NCBI GenBank assembly: GCA_903926855.1
Contig: CAIYKV010000105.1
Coordinates: forward strand, 1 to 64,000
Direction: 5' to 3'
Length of the DNA: 64,000 nucleotides
Source of the DNA: an uncultured Bacteroidota bacterium
GTDB taxonomy: Bacteria; Bacteroidota; Bacteroidia; Chitinophagales; Chitinophagaceae
Shown here: positions 26,268 to 35,555 of the stretch, one piece after another
Layout: the number at the start of each line of letters is the position of its first letter
How positions within the stretch are numbered: position 1 is the stretch's first letter
The notes under the pieces: model-generated
What the model was told of the DNA's origin: nothing
Database searches by the model: none
What the model saw: only the letters and a program-made list of their open reading frames with translations
Made by a program: the position numbers and the translations under genes

Positions 26268-28589
26268 ATGTGGTATAAAACAGGAAGGTTCATTCTACAA
26301 CAAAGAATTATTTTATTGGTAATACTGATTGCAGCAACCTTTTTTATGGGTTGGAAAGCATCAAAAATTCAGTTGAGCTATGATTTTACAAGGGCTTTGC
26401 CAACCGATAATCCCAAATACCGCGATTACCAGCTTTTTCTGAAAAAGTTCGGGGCAGACGGTAATACGCTTGTTGTTGGGATATCTTCAGAGCAGTTCTA
26501 TACTCCTGCTTTTTTTAATGCGGTGGGCAGTCTTCACCAGCAAATCAAAAGAATACCCGGAGTAACAGAAGTACTCAGTATTCCTGAAGTCATTAATCTC
26601 AAAAATGATACAGTTCATCACCAGTTGAGTCCGGTTAAAATTTTCCATTATCCGGTTAGCAGTCAGGCTTCACTGGACAGTGCAAAAAGAGAATTTGAAA
26701 ATCTCCCATTTTATAAAGGCCTTTTGTATAATCCGGAATTACATAGTTACCTGATGGCGATAACCGTTAATAAGGATACCATTAACAGCAAAAGCAGAAC
26801 CAGGCTGATCGCGGATATCAACAAAGAAATCAGTGAATTTGAAAAAGAAACCCGTACTACCGTTTTTACCAGTGGTCTGCCTTTTATCAGAACCACCATG
26901 GGTAACCGGATTAAGGACGAAATGAACTGGTTCTTATTGGGCTCTTTGGTATTTTCTGTGATTACCCTATTTGCTTTTTTCCGTTCAATCAGCGCTACCC
27001 TGATGAGTTTGTTGGTTGTGGGTATGGGCGTAATCTGGAGTTTGGGTACCATTGTTTTATTGGGATATAAAATCACGCTGTTAACTGCCTTAATCCCGCC
27101 ATTGGTAGTGGTTATCGGGATACCGAACTGTATTTATTTTTTGAATAAATACCATACCACCTATCGAGAAGTAAATAACAAGGAAGAAGCATTGGTTACT
27201 ATGGTAGGCAGAATGGGCATTGTAACTCTTTTTTGTAATATAGCTGCTGCCATTGGGTTTGCTGTGTTTGCCCTAACACGGAGCGACTTGTTAAAAGAGT
27301 TCGGCCAGGTTGCAGGGATCAATATCATGGCTTTGTTTTTTATCTCATTAATTTTTATTCCTTCTATTCTTAGTTATTTGCCTCCACCCAGGCCAAAACA
27401 TATGCGTTACCTGGATAATCGATTCCTTGAACAGGTATTGCTAAAAGTAGAAAAATGGGCATTTCACCATGCTAAGTGGGTATATAGCATCACGCTGGTG
27501 ATTACCGTTTTCGCGATTTTAGGAATTTTCCGCTTAAAAAGTGATGGATTTATTGTTGATGATCTTCCGCAAAGCGATAAAATCTTTACAGACCTGAAAT
27601 GGTTCGAAAAAAATTTTGGTGGCGTAATGCCTTTGGAAATTATGGTAGATACAAAAAAGAAAAAAGGGTTATTCAGGATTAAACCTATTGAAAAAATTGA
27701 ATCACTATCTGCCTATATCGCATCAAACCCTGCTACTGCCCGACCATTATCTTTTGTGGAAGGATTAAAATTTGCCAAACAAGCTTATTTTGATGGCGAC
27801 AGCCTTAGTTATGCCATACCCTATGAATCGGATATGGCATTTATGGCCCCTTACCTGCAAACGAAAAACGACAGTACGGCAAAAACCGGAAAAGGGTTTA
27901 CCAATCTGCTAAACAGTTTTATGGATAGTAACAAACAGGTTGCGAGAATCAGTGTAAATATGAAGGATATCGGCAGTGCACGTTTGCCAGTTTTACTAAA
28001 AGAATTCGAGGCCAAAGCCAATGAATTGTTTGATACAGCCAGTTATCAGGTAACCTTTACAGGAAGTAGTATCAGTTTCCTGGAAGGATCGGGTTTTATT
28101 ATCAAAGGACTCAAAGAAAGTATCCTATGGGCTTTTTTGCTGATCACTTTGTGTATGTTTTACTTGTTTCGGTCATTTAGGATATTAGTATGTTCATTGA
28201 TTCCTAATCTGGTGCCCTTACTGGTAACTGCGGGTGTTATGGGCTGGGTAGGTATTTCTCTGAAACCCTCAACTGTGATTGTATTTAGTGTGGCATTGGG
28301 TATTGCGATTGATGTTACGATCCGTTTTCTAATTAATTATAAGCAGGAACTGCCATTGCGAAAGAATCATGTTGCAGAAACCTTGATTCAGACTATTCGC
28401 CATACGGGCATCAGTATTATTTATACTTCACTGGTGCTGATTGCCGGATTTGTTATCTTTTGTTTCAGCGATTTCGGCGGTATCAAAGCATTGGGATGGC
28501 TTACTTCTCTCACCCTGGTTGTGGGTACAGTCACCAATCTGGTATTACTACCGGTTTTAATTCTGGGAACTTCAAAGAAACCGATCTAG
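26268..28589 (+). CDS. RND/MMPL superfamily exporter
   Basis: A 773-residue membrane protein with the duplicated RND plan: helix 1, a large periplasmic loop (about 35-215), a helix bundle with GIPNCIYFLNKYH, a second single helix near 400-420, a second loop, and a second bundle carrying the charged helix SVALGIAIDVTIRFLINY. The Asp in that helix is the likely proton-relay residue. At this length and with no membrane-fusion protein or TolC gene nearby, it fits the MMPL/hopanoid-type or predicted-exporter branch (COG1033), which moves lipids or hydrophobic molecules, better than a tripartite drug pump. It diverges from the giant adhesin gene with 156 bp between. The substrate is unknown. Confidence 0.88.
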   Translation: MWYKTGRFILQQRIILLVILIAATFFMGWKASKIQLSYDFTRALPTDNPKYRDYQLFLKKFGADGNTLVVGISSEQFYTPAFFNAVGSLHQQIKRIPGVTEVLSIPEVINLKNDTVHHQLSPVKIFHYPVSSQASLDSAKREFENLPFYKGLLYNPELHSYLMAITVNKDTINSKSRTRLIADINKEISEFEKETRTTVFTSGLPFIRTTMGNRIKDEMNWFLLGSLVFSVITLFAFFRSISATLMSLLVVGMGVIWSLGTIVLLGYKITLLTALIPPLVVVIGIPNCIYFLNKYHTTYREVNNKEEALVTMVGRMGIVTLFCNIAAAIGFAVFALTRSDLLKEFGQVAGINIMALFFISLIFIPSILSYLPPPRPKHMRYLDNRFLEQVLLKVEKWAFHHAKWVYSITLVITVFAILGIFRLKSDGFIVDDLPQSDKIFTDLKWFEKNFGGVMPLEIMVDTKKKKGLFRIKPIEKIESLSAYIASNPATARPLSFVEGLKFAKQAYFDGDSLSYAIPYESDMAFMAPYLQTKNDSTAKTGKGFTNLLNSFMDSNKQVARISVNMKDIGSARLPVLLKEFEAKANELFDTASYQVTFTGSSISFLEGSGFIIKGLKESILWAFLLITLCMFYLFRSFRILVCSLIPNLVPLLVTAGVMGWVGISLKPSTVIVFSVALGIAIDVTIRFLINYKQELPLRKNHVAETLIQTIRHTGISIIYTSLVLIAGFVIFCFSDFGGIKALGWLTSLTLVVGTVTNLVLLPVLILGTSKKPI

Positions 28590-28899
28590 AATAAATCCGG
28601 GGTCAGTAAATTCTCGCAAATGTTTTCTATCCTATTTATCAGGAGGGATGTGATTTATTGCTGTATTTTGTGGGATTAAAAATTGGTTAAAAGGCCAAAA
28701 AATTAAACATATATAAATAAATGTATATTTTATAGGCAACAAGATTAATTCTGGTAAATGCCGGTAAGAATATTTTTATTGTCAAAAAACTGTCATTTGT
28801 GATAGATATTAATAATTAAATTAATTTAATATTATATTGGTTATCAATTAGTTATTATTTTTATCAAAGTAAACAAAATTTTTTAGTTAAAAAAAATGC

Positions 28900-28943
28900 A
28901 GCATAACAGAACATTAAAATGTCATTAATGTTAATGTTATGCT
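28900..28943. promoter_or_regulatory. Inverted repeat upstream of SusC gene
   Basis: AGCATAAC (28900-28907) pairs with GTTATGCT (28936-28943), and AACATTA (28910-28916) with TAATGTT (28926-28932), separated by a small asymmetric internal loop. It lies 10 bp ahead of the candidate -7 box, so an operator is as likely as a transcript hairpin. Confidence 0.4.
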
Positions 28944-28952
28944 TTCATTAAC

Positions 28953-28959
28953 TAAATTG
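28953..28959 (+). promoter_or_regulatory. Candidate -7 box of susCD-like operon
   Basis: TAAATTG followed by CACC, close to TAnnTTTG, 30 bp upstream of the SusC ATG. No convincing -33 TTTG at 19-21 bp spacing. Confidence 0.28.
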
Positions 28960-28988
28960 CACCCCCTCACATCAACAAAAATTAAATT

Positions 28989-31900
28989 ATGAGAAAATTA
29001 GTCACAATGTTATTGTGCACTGTGCTGGCTATCACGCAATTGGCAGCGCAGACGCGTACCGTAAAAGGTAAAATCTCTGATGAAAAGAATAATCCTTTGG
29101 GCAATGCAACAGTCGTTGTTAAAGGAACTACATCAGGTACTACTTCTGGTGCAGATGGTAGCTTTTCTATTAATGTACCCGCCAATGGAAAGATTTTGGT
29201 GATCAGTTCCCTGAATTTTATCAGTCAGGAGGTTTTGATTGGAAATAAAACAACCATCAGTGTTTCTTTGGAGTCTTCTTCAGAAAATCTTCAGGAAGTG
29301 GTTGTCGTGGGATATGGTACTCAAAAGAGATCTGAAGCCACTTCAGCCGTTTCTAACGTAAGTGGTGAAAAAGTAGCGAATGTTCCTTTGTCATCAGTAG
29401 ACCAGATTTTACAGGGTAAAGTTGCCGGTTTGCAATCGATTACTTCCAGTGGTCAGCCAGGTGCTAACCAGGCGGTAAGGATCAGAGGTATTGGCTCTTA
29501 TTCTGCATCCGCTCAACCTTTGTATGTTGTAGATGGTATACAAATTAATAGTGGTGATTTGTCTCGTGAAACGACAACCACAAACGTATTGGCTCAAATG
29601 AATCCGGATGATATCGAATCTGTTTCAGTGTTGAAAGATGCATCAGCTACCTCTATATATGGTGCAAGAGGTGCTAATGGTGTTATTGTAATTACCACTA
29701 AACATGGTAAAGCAGGTAAAACCCGCTTTAATGCTACTGCAGAAGTAGGAAGCAATTCTCCTGGAGATATACCTAAATTAGGAACACCAGTTAGAGCCAA
29801 CGATTGGTTAACTACTTTTAAAGAAGCGTATGCCAATGCGTACCTGATATCTAATCCTGCTGCTTCACTTGCTACAGCTCAGGCTGCCGCATTAACTGCA
29901 GCAAACAGTTATGGAGATGGAACTGTTGACACAGACTGGAAAAACCTCCTGTTAAGAACCGCACCTCAAAGCCAGTATAATATTTCTGCTTCCGGTGGAG
30001 ACGCTAAAACTCAGTTCTTCGTTTCAGGTGGTTATTTCAAACAAGTAGGTACTACTATTGGAGCAGATCTGACCAGATATTCAAGTGTGTTGAATTTGAC
30101 ACATATTGTAAGCCCTAAGATTAAATTCTCTCTTAGCTTACAACCTACGTACAGTCATCAAACAACCTTTATCAGTAACTCCAGTGCTTTTTCAAGTCCA
30201 ACTATGGAGTTCTATTTCGCAAGACCAACCATCAACCCATATAATGCCGATGGTACTTATAATATTGACAGAACCCAGTCTAAGAACTTTAATAACGTAT
30301 TCAATCCTTTATATGTAGTAGCGAATGATATCCACTCATTGGATAATTTTTCTACAGTTAGTAAGGGTGAATTGACGTATTCAATTCTTAGAAATCTGAA
30401 GTTTACTTCTTCTGTAGGTATGCAATACAATAACCTGGAAGAATATTACTATAATAACCCTAATCATGGTGATGGTGCTACTAGTAATGGTAGAGCCTAT
30501 GCTTATTATACCCGATATTTTCTGTATGATGTTACCAACCAGTTAAACTATCATGCTAATTTAACCAAGAGCAATGACCTTGCTTTGGATGCAACAGTAG
30601 CTTATGAAGGTATTTCATCAAAAGGATATTTTGTTTCTTCCGCTGCTCAGAACTTCCCGACTGCTTTGTTAACAGCTGAAGGAACAGCATCTGTTCCCAC
30701 AGTTGCTTCAAGCAGTGGGTCTAACTATACATTCGCTTCTTTGATTTCAAGAGCTTCTCTTAATTACAAAGGAAAATATATCATCAATGGTACTTTCCGT
30801 AGAGATGGTTCATCCAGATTTGCAGCAAGCAATGCATATGGTAATTTCCCTTCAGTAGGTATTGCCTGGAATGCAAGCAAAGAAAATTTCTTATCAGGTG
30901 TTAATTTTTTATCTGATCTGAAACTAAGAGCTTCTTATGGTACCTCCGGTAATGCGGAAGTAGGTAACTATGCTGCACGCCAATTATATGGGTTTGGCGC
31001 CAACTATAATAACCAGCCAGGTGGCGTGTTCAATGGTATCGGAAATACTGATCTTCAGTGGGAGCGTGCTATTATGACAGACGCAGGTATTGAAGCATCT
31101 GTATTAAAAAACAGACTGACCTTTATAGTAGATTATTACAATAAAAAAAGTGATAAGTTATTATTTGCTCAGCCTTTGTCATTAACAACAGGTTTTAGTA
31201 CCATCACCAAAAATATCGGAGCACTTGAAAATAAGGGGATAGAAATCACTATCAATGCAACTCCGATTTCAACTAAGAATTTTACCTGGGATCTGAGTTT
31301 CAACTTTACACATAATAAAAATACAGTTACTCAATTACCAGCTGGTCAAAAGCAGATCATCAATGGAGTTCAATATGTTGCGCCAGGTCACGATATCTAC
31401 GAGTATTATATGCGTGAGTGGGCTGGGGTAGACCCAACAACAGGTAACCCATTGTGGTTGGTTAACAATGGAGATAAAACCACAAAAACTACTAACTATG
31501 GTAATGCCGGTTTAGCTGTTCCTAATGCTTTAGCAGTGGCTACAGGTAAAAGTGCAAGTCCTAAATATTATGGTGGATTTTCAAACACTTTTACTTTCAA
31601 AGAATTTAGTGTTTCCGGTGATTTCTATTATAACTATGGTAATTACGTAAGGGATTCATGGGCTAACTACTTCAATGACGAAGTAAACCCTTCTTATGGT
31701 AAACTGGCTTCTGTATTAAACAGATGGCAAAAACCTGGTGATATTACAGATGTACCTAAATTGATTTATGGTACTACGAATACTTCATCTACCATAACCA
31801 ATGCACAGTCAAATGCAACTTCTACCAGATTCCTTTATAAAGGAGATTTCATCAGACTGAGAAATATTACGATAAGCTATAACGCAAATCCTAAACTGGT

Positions 31901-32072
31901 TAAGAATCTCAAATTGGCTTCTTTGAAATTCTATGTAAGAGGAACCAATCTTTGGACCAAAACATACGATCCAAGACTTCCATTTGATCCAGAGCAAGGT
32001 GTAAGTAGTCAATCTAACCTGAATATATTGTATAACAAATCAATAACCGCAGGTCTGAGCGTAGGCTTCTAA
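28989..32072 (+). CDS. SusC/RagA family TonB-linked outer-membrane protein
   Basis: A 1027-residue TonB-dependent transporter. Signal peptide to about residue 21 (AITQLAAQ), then a carboxypeptidase-regulatory-like domain (VKGKISDEKNNPLGNATVVV, about 24-100), a TonB-box/plug region with the SusC hallmark VLKDASATSIYGARGANG near 215, and a C-terminal 22-strand barrel ending in SITAGLSVGF. Partners with the SusD lipoprotein gene 19 bp downstream to import oligosaccharides or peptides. No glycoside hydrolase, protease or dedicated regulator gene follows, so the substrate is not shown. There is no N-terminal sigma-interacting (secretin/TonB N-terminal) domain, so this is not an ECF-signalling SusC. 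Confidence 0.95.
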   Translation: MRKLVTMLLCTVLAITQLAAQTRTVKGKISDEKNNPLGNATVVVKGTTSGTTSGADGSFSINVPANGKILVISSLNFISQEVLIGNKTTISVSLESSSENLQEVVVVGYGTQKRSEATSAVSNVSGEKVANVPLSSVDQILQGKVAGLQSITSSGQPGANQAVRIRGIGSYSASAQPLYVVDGIQINSGDLSRETTTTNVLAQMNPDDIESVSVLKDASATSIYGARGANGVIVITTKHGKAGKTRFNATAEVGSNSPGDIPKLGTPVRANDWLTTFKEAYANAYLISNPAASLATAQAAALTAANSYGDGTVDTDWKNLLLRTAPQSQYNISASGGDAKTQFFVSGGYFKQVGTTIGADLTRYSSVLNLTHIVSPKIKFSLSLQPTYSHQTTFISNSSAFSSPTMEFYFARPTINPYNADGTYNIDRTQSKNFNNVFNPLYVVANDIHSLDNFSTVSKGELTYSILRNLKFTSSVGMQYNNLEEYYYNNPNHGDGATSNGRAYAYYTRYFLYDVTNQLNYHANLTKSNDLALDATVAYEGISSKGYFVSSAAQNFPTALLTAEGTASVPTVASSSGSNYTFASLISRASLNYKGKYIINGTFRRDGSSRFAASNAYGNFPSVGIAWNASKENFLSGVNFLSDLKLRASYGTSGNAEVGNYAARQLYGFGANYNNQPGGVFNGIGNTDLQWERAIMTDAGIEASVLKNRLTFIVDYYNKKSDKLLFAQPLSLTTGFSTITKNIGALENKGIEITINATPISTKNFTWDLSFNFTHNKNTVTQLPAGQKQIINGVQYVAPGHDIYEYYMREWAGVDPTTGNPLWLVNNGDKTTKTTNYGNAGLAVPNALAVATGKSASPKYYGGFSNTFTFKEFSVSGDFYYNYGNYVRDSWANYFNDEVNPSYGKLASVLNRWQKPGDITDVPKLIYGTTNTSSTITNAQSNATSTRFLYKGDFIRLRNITISYNANPKLVKNLKLASLKFYVRGTNLWTKTYDPRLPFDPEQGVSSQSNLNILYNKSITAGLSVGF

Positions 32073-32091
32073 ATCGTTAACCGTTAAAAAA

Positions 32092-33522
32092 ATGAGTATG
32101 AAATCAAAAATAAATATATATACGCTCCTGGTAGTAGCTGTTTCTTTGGTTGCATCATCCTGCACCAAAACCTACCTGGATCAAAAACCTACTACTTCGG
32201 TTTTGTTAAGCGATGCGATCAAAACAGAAGCCGATTTACTGGTAGCAACAACCGGTATGTATGGGTCACTTAGAAATACCGACTTATATGGTCGTACATT
32301 ACCTGTAAAGGGTGATTTGATGGCAGATAATACTTTTGTGATTACTGCTAATTCAGGTCGTTATATTTCTTTCAACACCTACATCTTTACCAATGCGGAT
32401 GCCTATGCATTGAATATGTGGACTGCAGGTTATGTAGCTATCAATAATGCCAATACAGTTATTGCCTATGGCTCAAAATTGACAGCTACCACCAATATCA
32501 ATCAATATTTAGGTGAAGCATACGCTACCCGTGCATTGATGCATTTTGAATTGGTTAGAAACTATGCACACCCTTATACAGTTGCACCTACCGATCCAGG
32601 TATTCCTATTGTAACAAGCTTTAATCAGAATGCATTGCCTTCACGTAATAGCATTAAAGATGTATATACCCAAATCATTGCTGATCTGGAAAAAGCATAT
32701 TCTTTGATGACTGTATACAGAGGCTCAGCTTATTTTTCTAAATATGCTGCACGTGCATTGGAAGCCAGGGTTTACCAAACAATGGGAGACTGGGCAAATG
32801 CAAAAACAACTGCCCTTGATGTAATTAATAACAGTGGTGTTACAATGGTTCCAAGTGCCTCATATGTTGGATATTGGAATAACCCTGCAGTTCAAACCAG
32901 CAGCAGCAAAAATGAAACCCTGTTTGAAGTTGCGAGTGATGTATCTAATAACAATGGTTTTGATCAGCTTGGATATATTTACCTGATCAGCGGTTATGGA
33001 GATATACTTGCTACATCTGATTTGTACAATTCATATTCAGCAACAGATGTCAGGAAGAACTTTATTACCCCTGGTACAAGAAGCGGTCAATCCGGTACAG
33101 CTTACCTGGTATTTAAATACCCCAATCCAGGTAATGCTACTGATAAAGATGATACCAAAGTGCTTCGTTTATCAGATATACTGCTGATTGCTGCAGAAGC
33201 TTACTATAATACAGCTGATCCTGTCAATGCCAATTTGTACCTGAATAAAGTGGCACAACAACGTGATCCTTCTTTTGCAGGTTGGGCAGATTCCGGCTCT
33301 CAGATTCTGGACGATATCTTAACTGAAAGAAGAAAAGAACTGGCTTTTGAAGGAAGCAGGTATTGGGATCTGGTGAGGTTACAAAGAAGCTTTACAAAAG
33401 TGTCTAACCAAAGTCCTGTAAACACGATTTCGGTAACACCTTCTAACACTTCTTTGATATTCCCAATTCCATTGACTGAGCTTAATGCAAATCCGAATAT
33501 TGCGCAAAATCCTGGTTACTAA
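32092..33522 (+). CDS. RagB/SusD family nutrient-uptake lipoprotein
   Basis: A 476-residue surface lipoprotein. The signal peptide ends in the lipobox ASSC (Cys24). The early YLDQKPTTSVLLSDAIKTEADLL, the TPR-bearing middle (EAYATRALMHFELVRNYA) and the C-terminal LTERRKELAFEGSRYWDLVRL are all classic SusD. The protein caps the SusC barrel and binds the ligand. Start at ATG 32092 (MSMKSK) or the second Met two codons on makes little difference. A strong terminator follows 37 bp after the stop, so the operon contains only these two genes. Confidence 0.95.
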   Translation: MSMKSKINIYTLLVVAVSLVASSCTKTYLDQKPTTSVLLSDAIKTEADLLVATTGMYGSLRNTDLYGRTLPVKGDLMADNTFVITANSGRYISFNTYIFTNADAYALNMWTAGYVAINNANTVIAYGSKLTATTNINQYLGEAYATRALMHFELVRNYAHPYTVAPTDPGIPIVTSFNQNALPSRNSIKDVYTQIIADLEKAYSLMTVYRGSAYFSKYAARALEARVYQTMGDWANAKTTALDVINNSGVTMVPSASYVGYWNNPAVQTSSSKNETLFEVASDVSNNNGFDQLGYIYLISGYGDILATSDLYNSYSATDVRKNFITPGTRSGQSGTAYLVFKYPNPGNATDKDDTKVLRLSDILLIAAEAYYNTADPVNANLYLNKVAQQRDPSFAGWADSGSQILDDILTERRKELAFEGSRYWDLVRLQRSFTKVSNQSPVNTISVTPSNTSLIFPIPLTELNANPNIAQNPGY

Positions 33523-33558
33523 TCAACCTGGTTGTATGATATAATATTCAAAAGTTTA

Positions 33559-33595
33559 CCAAACCCCTTCAGTTATCTGAAGGGGTTTGGTTTTT
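33559..33595 (+). terminator. Intrinsic terminator of susCD-like operon
   Basis: Perfect 14-bp stem (33559-33572 with 33577-33590), GC-rich centre, 4-base loop, then TTTTT. It closes the SusC-SusD transcript. Confidence 0.93.
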
Positions 33596-33636
33596 GTGAA
33601 TATGTAAATGGATTCAGTTAATTTAGTAAAACAAAA

Positions 33637-34326
33637 ATGACGGGTATGAAGCAGCTAATTTTTTGCATAAGCTTTTTTTTGCTGAGCCTGGCAGTATCTG
33701 CTCAAGCAGATGATCATAAAGTGATTGATCGATCTGGTGAAAACGGAACCATTATGTATTTTTTCCAAAAGGAAGAGATACAGGGTTCTCAGTTTTTAAA
33801 AGATGATTGGATGAAAGCCGCATTATATGGTGACCGGGGTATTAAGTTTGAAAGCGCAAAAGTTAAGTTCGATAGCTATAATAATAAGTTCGTGTTTGAC
33901 AGACATGATACTACCTATGAATTATCATCAATGATATATACTTTGTATCTGTATCCAAACGAGGATGATACTGCCAAAAAAATTGTTTTCAAAAAGGGAT
34001 ATGCTATCAACAATAGGATTAATGCAAATAAATTTCTCCAGGTAATAGCAGAAGGGAAACTAAGTTTGTTGAAATATTATTCTAAAGATTTGGAAGAATA
34101 TACTGAATATGGGAATGCTACCAAATTCAAACGATTTAAAGATATGGAGCAATACTATGTTTTACAAAACGGCCAGTATTCTCCTATATCCATATCTCCT
34201 AAAAACCTGGAGAACCAGATGCAATCTAAATGGACAGAAGTGCAGGCTTATATGAAAAAAAACAATCTTTCCGCTAAAAATGAAAAAGACTGGGCTACAC
34301 TGATCAGTTATTATAACTCATTATAA
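33637..34326 (+). CDS. Hypothetical exported protein downstream of SusCD
   Basis: A 229-residue protein with a signal peptide (KQLIFCISFFLLSLAVSAQA) and no lipobox. ATG at 33637 or the Met three codons on both work. The mature part is rich in Lys, Asp and Tyr, with strand-like segments (GIKFESAKVKFDSYNNKFVFD, TYELSSMIYTLYLYP) and a helical C-terminus. I do not recognise the family. It is separated from SusD by a strong terminator, so it is transcribed on its own, and the link to SusCD is positional only. Confidence 0.7.
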   Translation: MTGMKQLIFCISFFLLSLAVSAQADDHKVIDRSGENGTIMYFFQKEEIQGSQFLKDDWMKAALYGDRGIKFESAKVKFDSYNNKFVFDRHDTTYELSSMIYTLYLYPNEDDTAKKIVFKKGYAINNRINANKFLQVIAEGKLSLLKYYSKDLEEYTEYGNATKFKRFKDMEQYYVLQNGQYSPISISPKNLENQMQSKWTEVQAYMKKNNLSAKNEKDWATLISYYNSL

Positions 34327-34336
34327 GGTGCTTGAA

Positions 34337-34370
34337 AAAAAGCGATTTACCGATAGGTATACCGCTTTTT
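34337..34370. terminator. Hairpin between convergent genes
   Basis: 15-base arms with two mismatches (34337-34351 and 34356-34370), loop of 4, with A5 at one end and T5 at the other. It can terminate both the rightward secreted-protein gene and the leftward TlpA-like gene. Confidence 0.7.
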
Positions 34371-34386
34371 AAATATCAGTTTTATT

Positions 34387-35508
34387 TTATTTAAGTACTT
34401 CCTGTAATTTTTTCTCCAGTTCTTCTCCCCTTAGAGAAAAAGCAATGATTTTTCCTTGTGGATCAACCAGTACATTAAATGGTATCCCGTCAAATTTATA
34501 TAAAGGAACCATACTGCTTTCCCATTGTTTCAGATCACTTACATGTGTCCAGCTTAGATTATCATCCTTAATTGCTTTTACCCATTCGTCTTTGTCTTTA
34601 TCCAGCGATACACCAAGTATGGTAAAATTTTTATCCTTGAATTTATTATAGGCAGCTACTACATTTGGATTCTCTTTTCTGCATGGACCACACCAGCTTG
34701 CCCAGAAATCGACCAATACATATTTACCTTTCAGACTGCTCAAAAGAAATGGCTTACCATTTACATCGGGTAAATTGATTTCGGGGGCGAACTGGTTTAA
34801 TAAAGCATATTTCGGTGATTCGGGCTTTTGAACAGTTAATAGGCTTTTGATTTTTGCCAACCCACTGTGTTCTTTAAATTTATCAGCTGAGGAATTGGCT
34901 AATACCAAAACTTCTTCCTGACTCATGGTTCGGGATGCCATTCCAAGCGCATAATACCTCGCTGCCGGACTGGCTGATCCATTGATAAAATCGGTTACGA
35001 GTTTATTCATTTTCTTTAACAGATCATCTCTTTGTAAGCGTACTACTGTTATGGCACTATCGCTTGCTCTGAGTTTTTGTAGGGTATCTATCTGCATAAA
35101 AATGGAATATAGCGCAGAGTCTTTTTTGCGATAATCCTCGAATAACACATGTAAGCTTTCACTTGCCGGCGAGCCTTCGAGAGTGTATGCTTTGTATTGA
35201 GTGATATCCAAATCAAGTTTGATCGTATTATTATCATTCACAAGAAGTACATCCGGGCCATTTTCTACCACCAAACGGTAGAGACCTTCTTCTTTTCCGA
35301 TTGCGTGCAAATTGAAATCGCCGTTTTGCTGTATCGATCCGGAATCAAGAATTACCGGCTGTTCGCCACCAAAAGGCAATTCTTCAAGGAACACTTTTTT
35401 TGCAGGCGCATTTTGGATTTTTCCAGATACTGTAAAAGCTCCGTACTTTTTTTGCTGGCAGGAAATAAGGATACTTGTTAGGAAAAGAAACAGGAGTATT
35501 TTTTTCAT
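34387..35508 (-). CDS. TlpA-like thiol:disulfide lipoprotein with DUF4369 domain
   Basis: A 373-residue lipoprotein: lipobox ISC with Cys17, a DUF4369-type N-terminal domain (FTVSGKIQNAPAKKVFLEEL, about 23-110), a helical linker, then a thioredoxin/AhpC-TSA domain with the redox motif WASWCGPC and cis-proline region FDGIPFNVLVDPQGK. Such proteins act in the periplasm as disulfide reductases, in cytochrome maturation or protein repair. The DUF4369 part is typical of Bacteroidota. The ATG lies 47 bp after the gatB stop on the same strand, so readthrough from gatB is possible. Confidence 0.92.
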   Translation of the reverse strand: MKKILLFLFLTSILISCQQKKYGAFTVSGKIQNAPAKKVFLEELPFGGEQPVILDSGSIQQNGDFNLHAIGKEEGLYRLVVENGPDVLLVNDNNTIKLDLDITQYKAYTLEGSPASESLHVLFEDYRKKDSALYSIFMQIDTLQKLRASDSAITVVRLQRDDLLKKMNKLVTDFINGSASPAARYYALGMASRTMSQEEVLVLANSSADKFKEHSGLAKIKSLLTVQKPESPKYALLNQFAPEINLPDVNGKPFLLSSLKGKYVLVDFWASWCGPCRKENPNVVAAYNKFKDKNFTILGVSLDKDKDEWVKAIKDDNLSWTHVSDLKQWESSMVPLYKFDGIPFNVLVDPQGKIIAFSLRGEELEKKLQEVLK

Positions 35509-35555
35509 GATGATTTGTTTACTTACCTGCCCGGTAGATGGGAGGAATATGGATA

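Larger units (their letters stand above)
28590..28988 (+). other. 399-bp AT-rich leader region of susCD-like operon
   Basis: Non-coding and strongly AT-rich. It holds an imperfect hairpin at 28900-28943 and a weak -7-like box at 28953-28959, both close to the SusC start. I see no sigma/anti-sigma gene, RNA gene or open frame here. Likely carries the regulatory region of the SusC/SusD operon. Confidence 0.5.
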
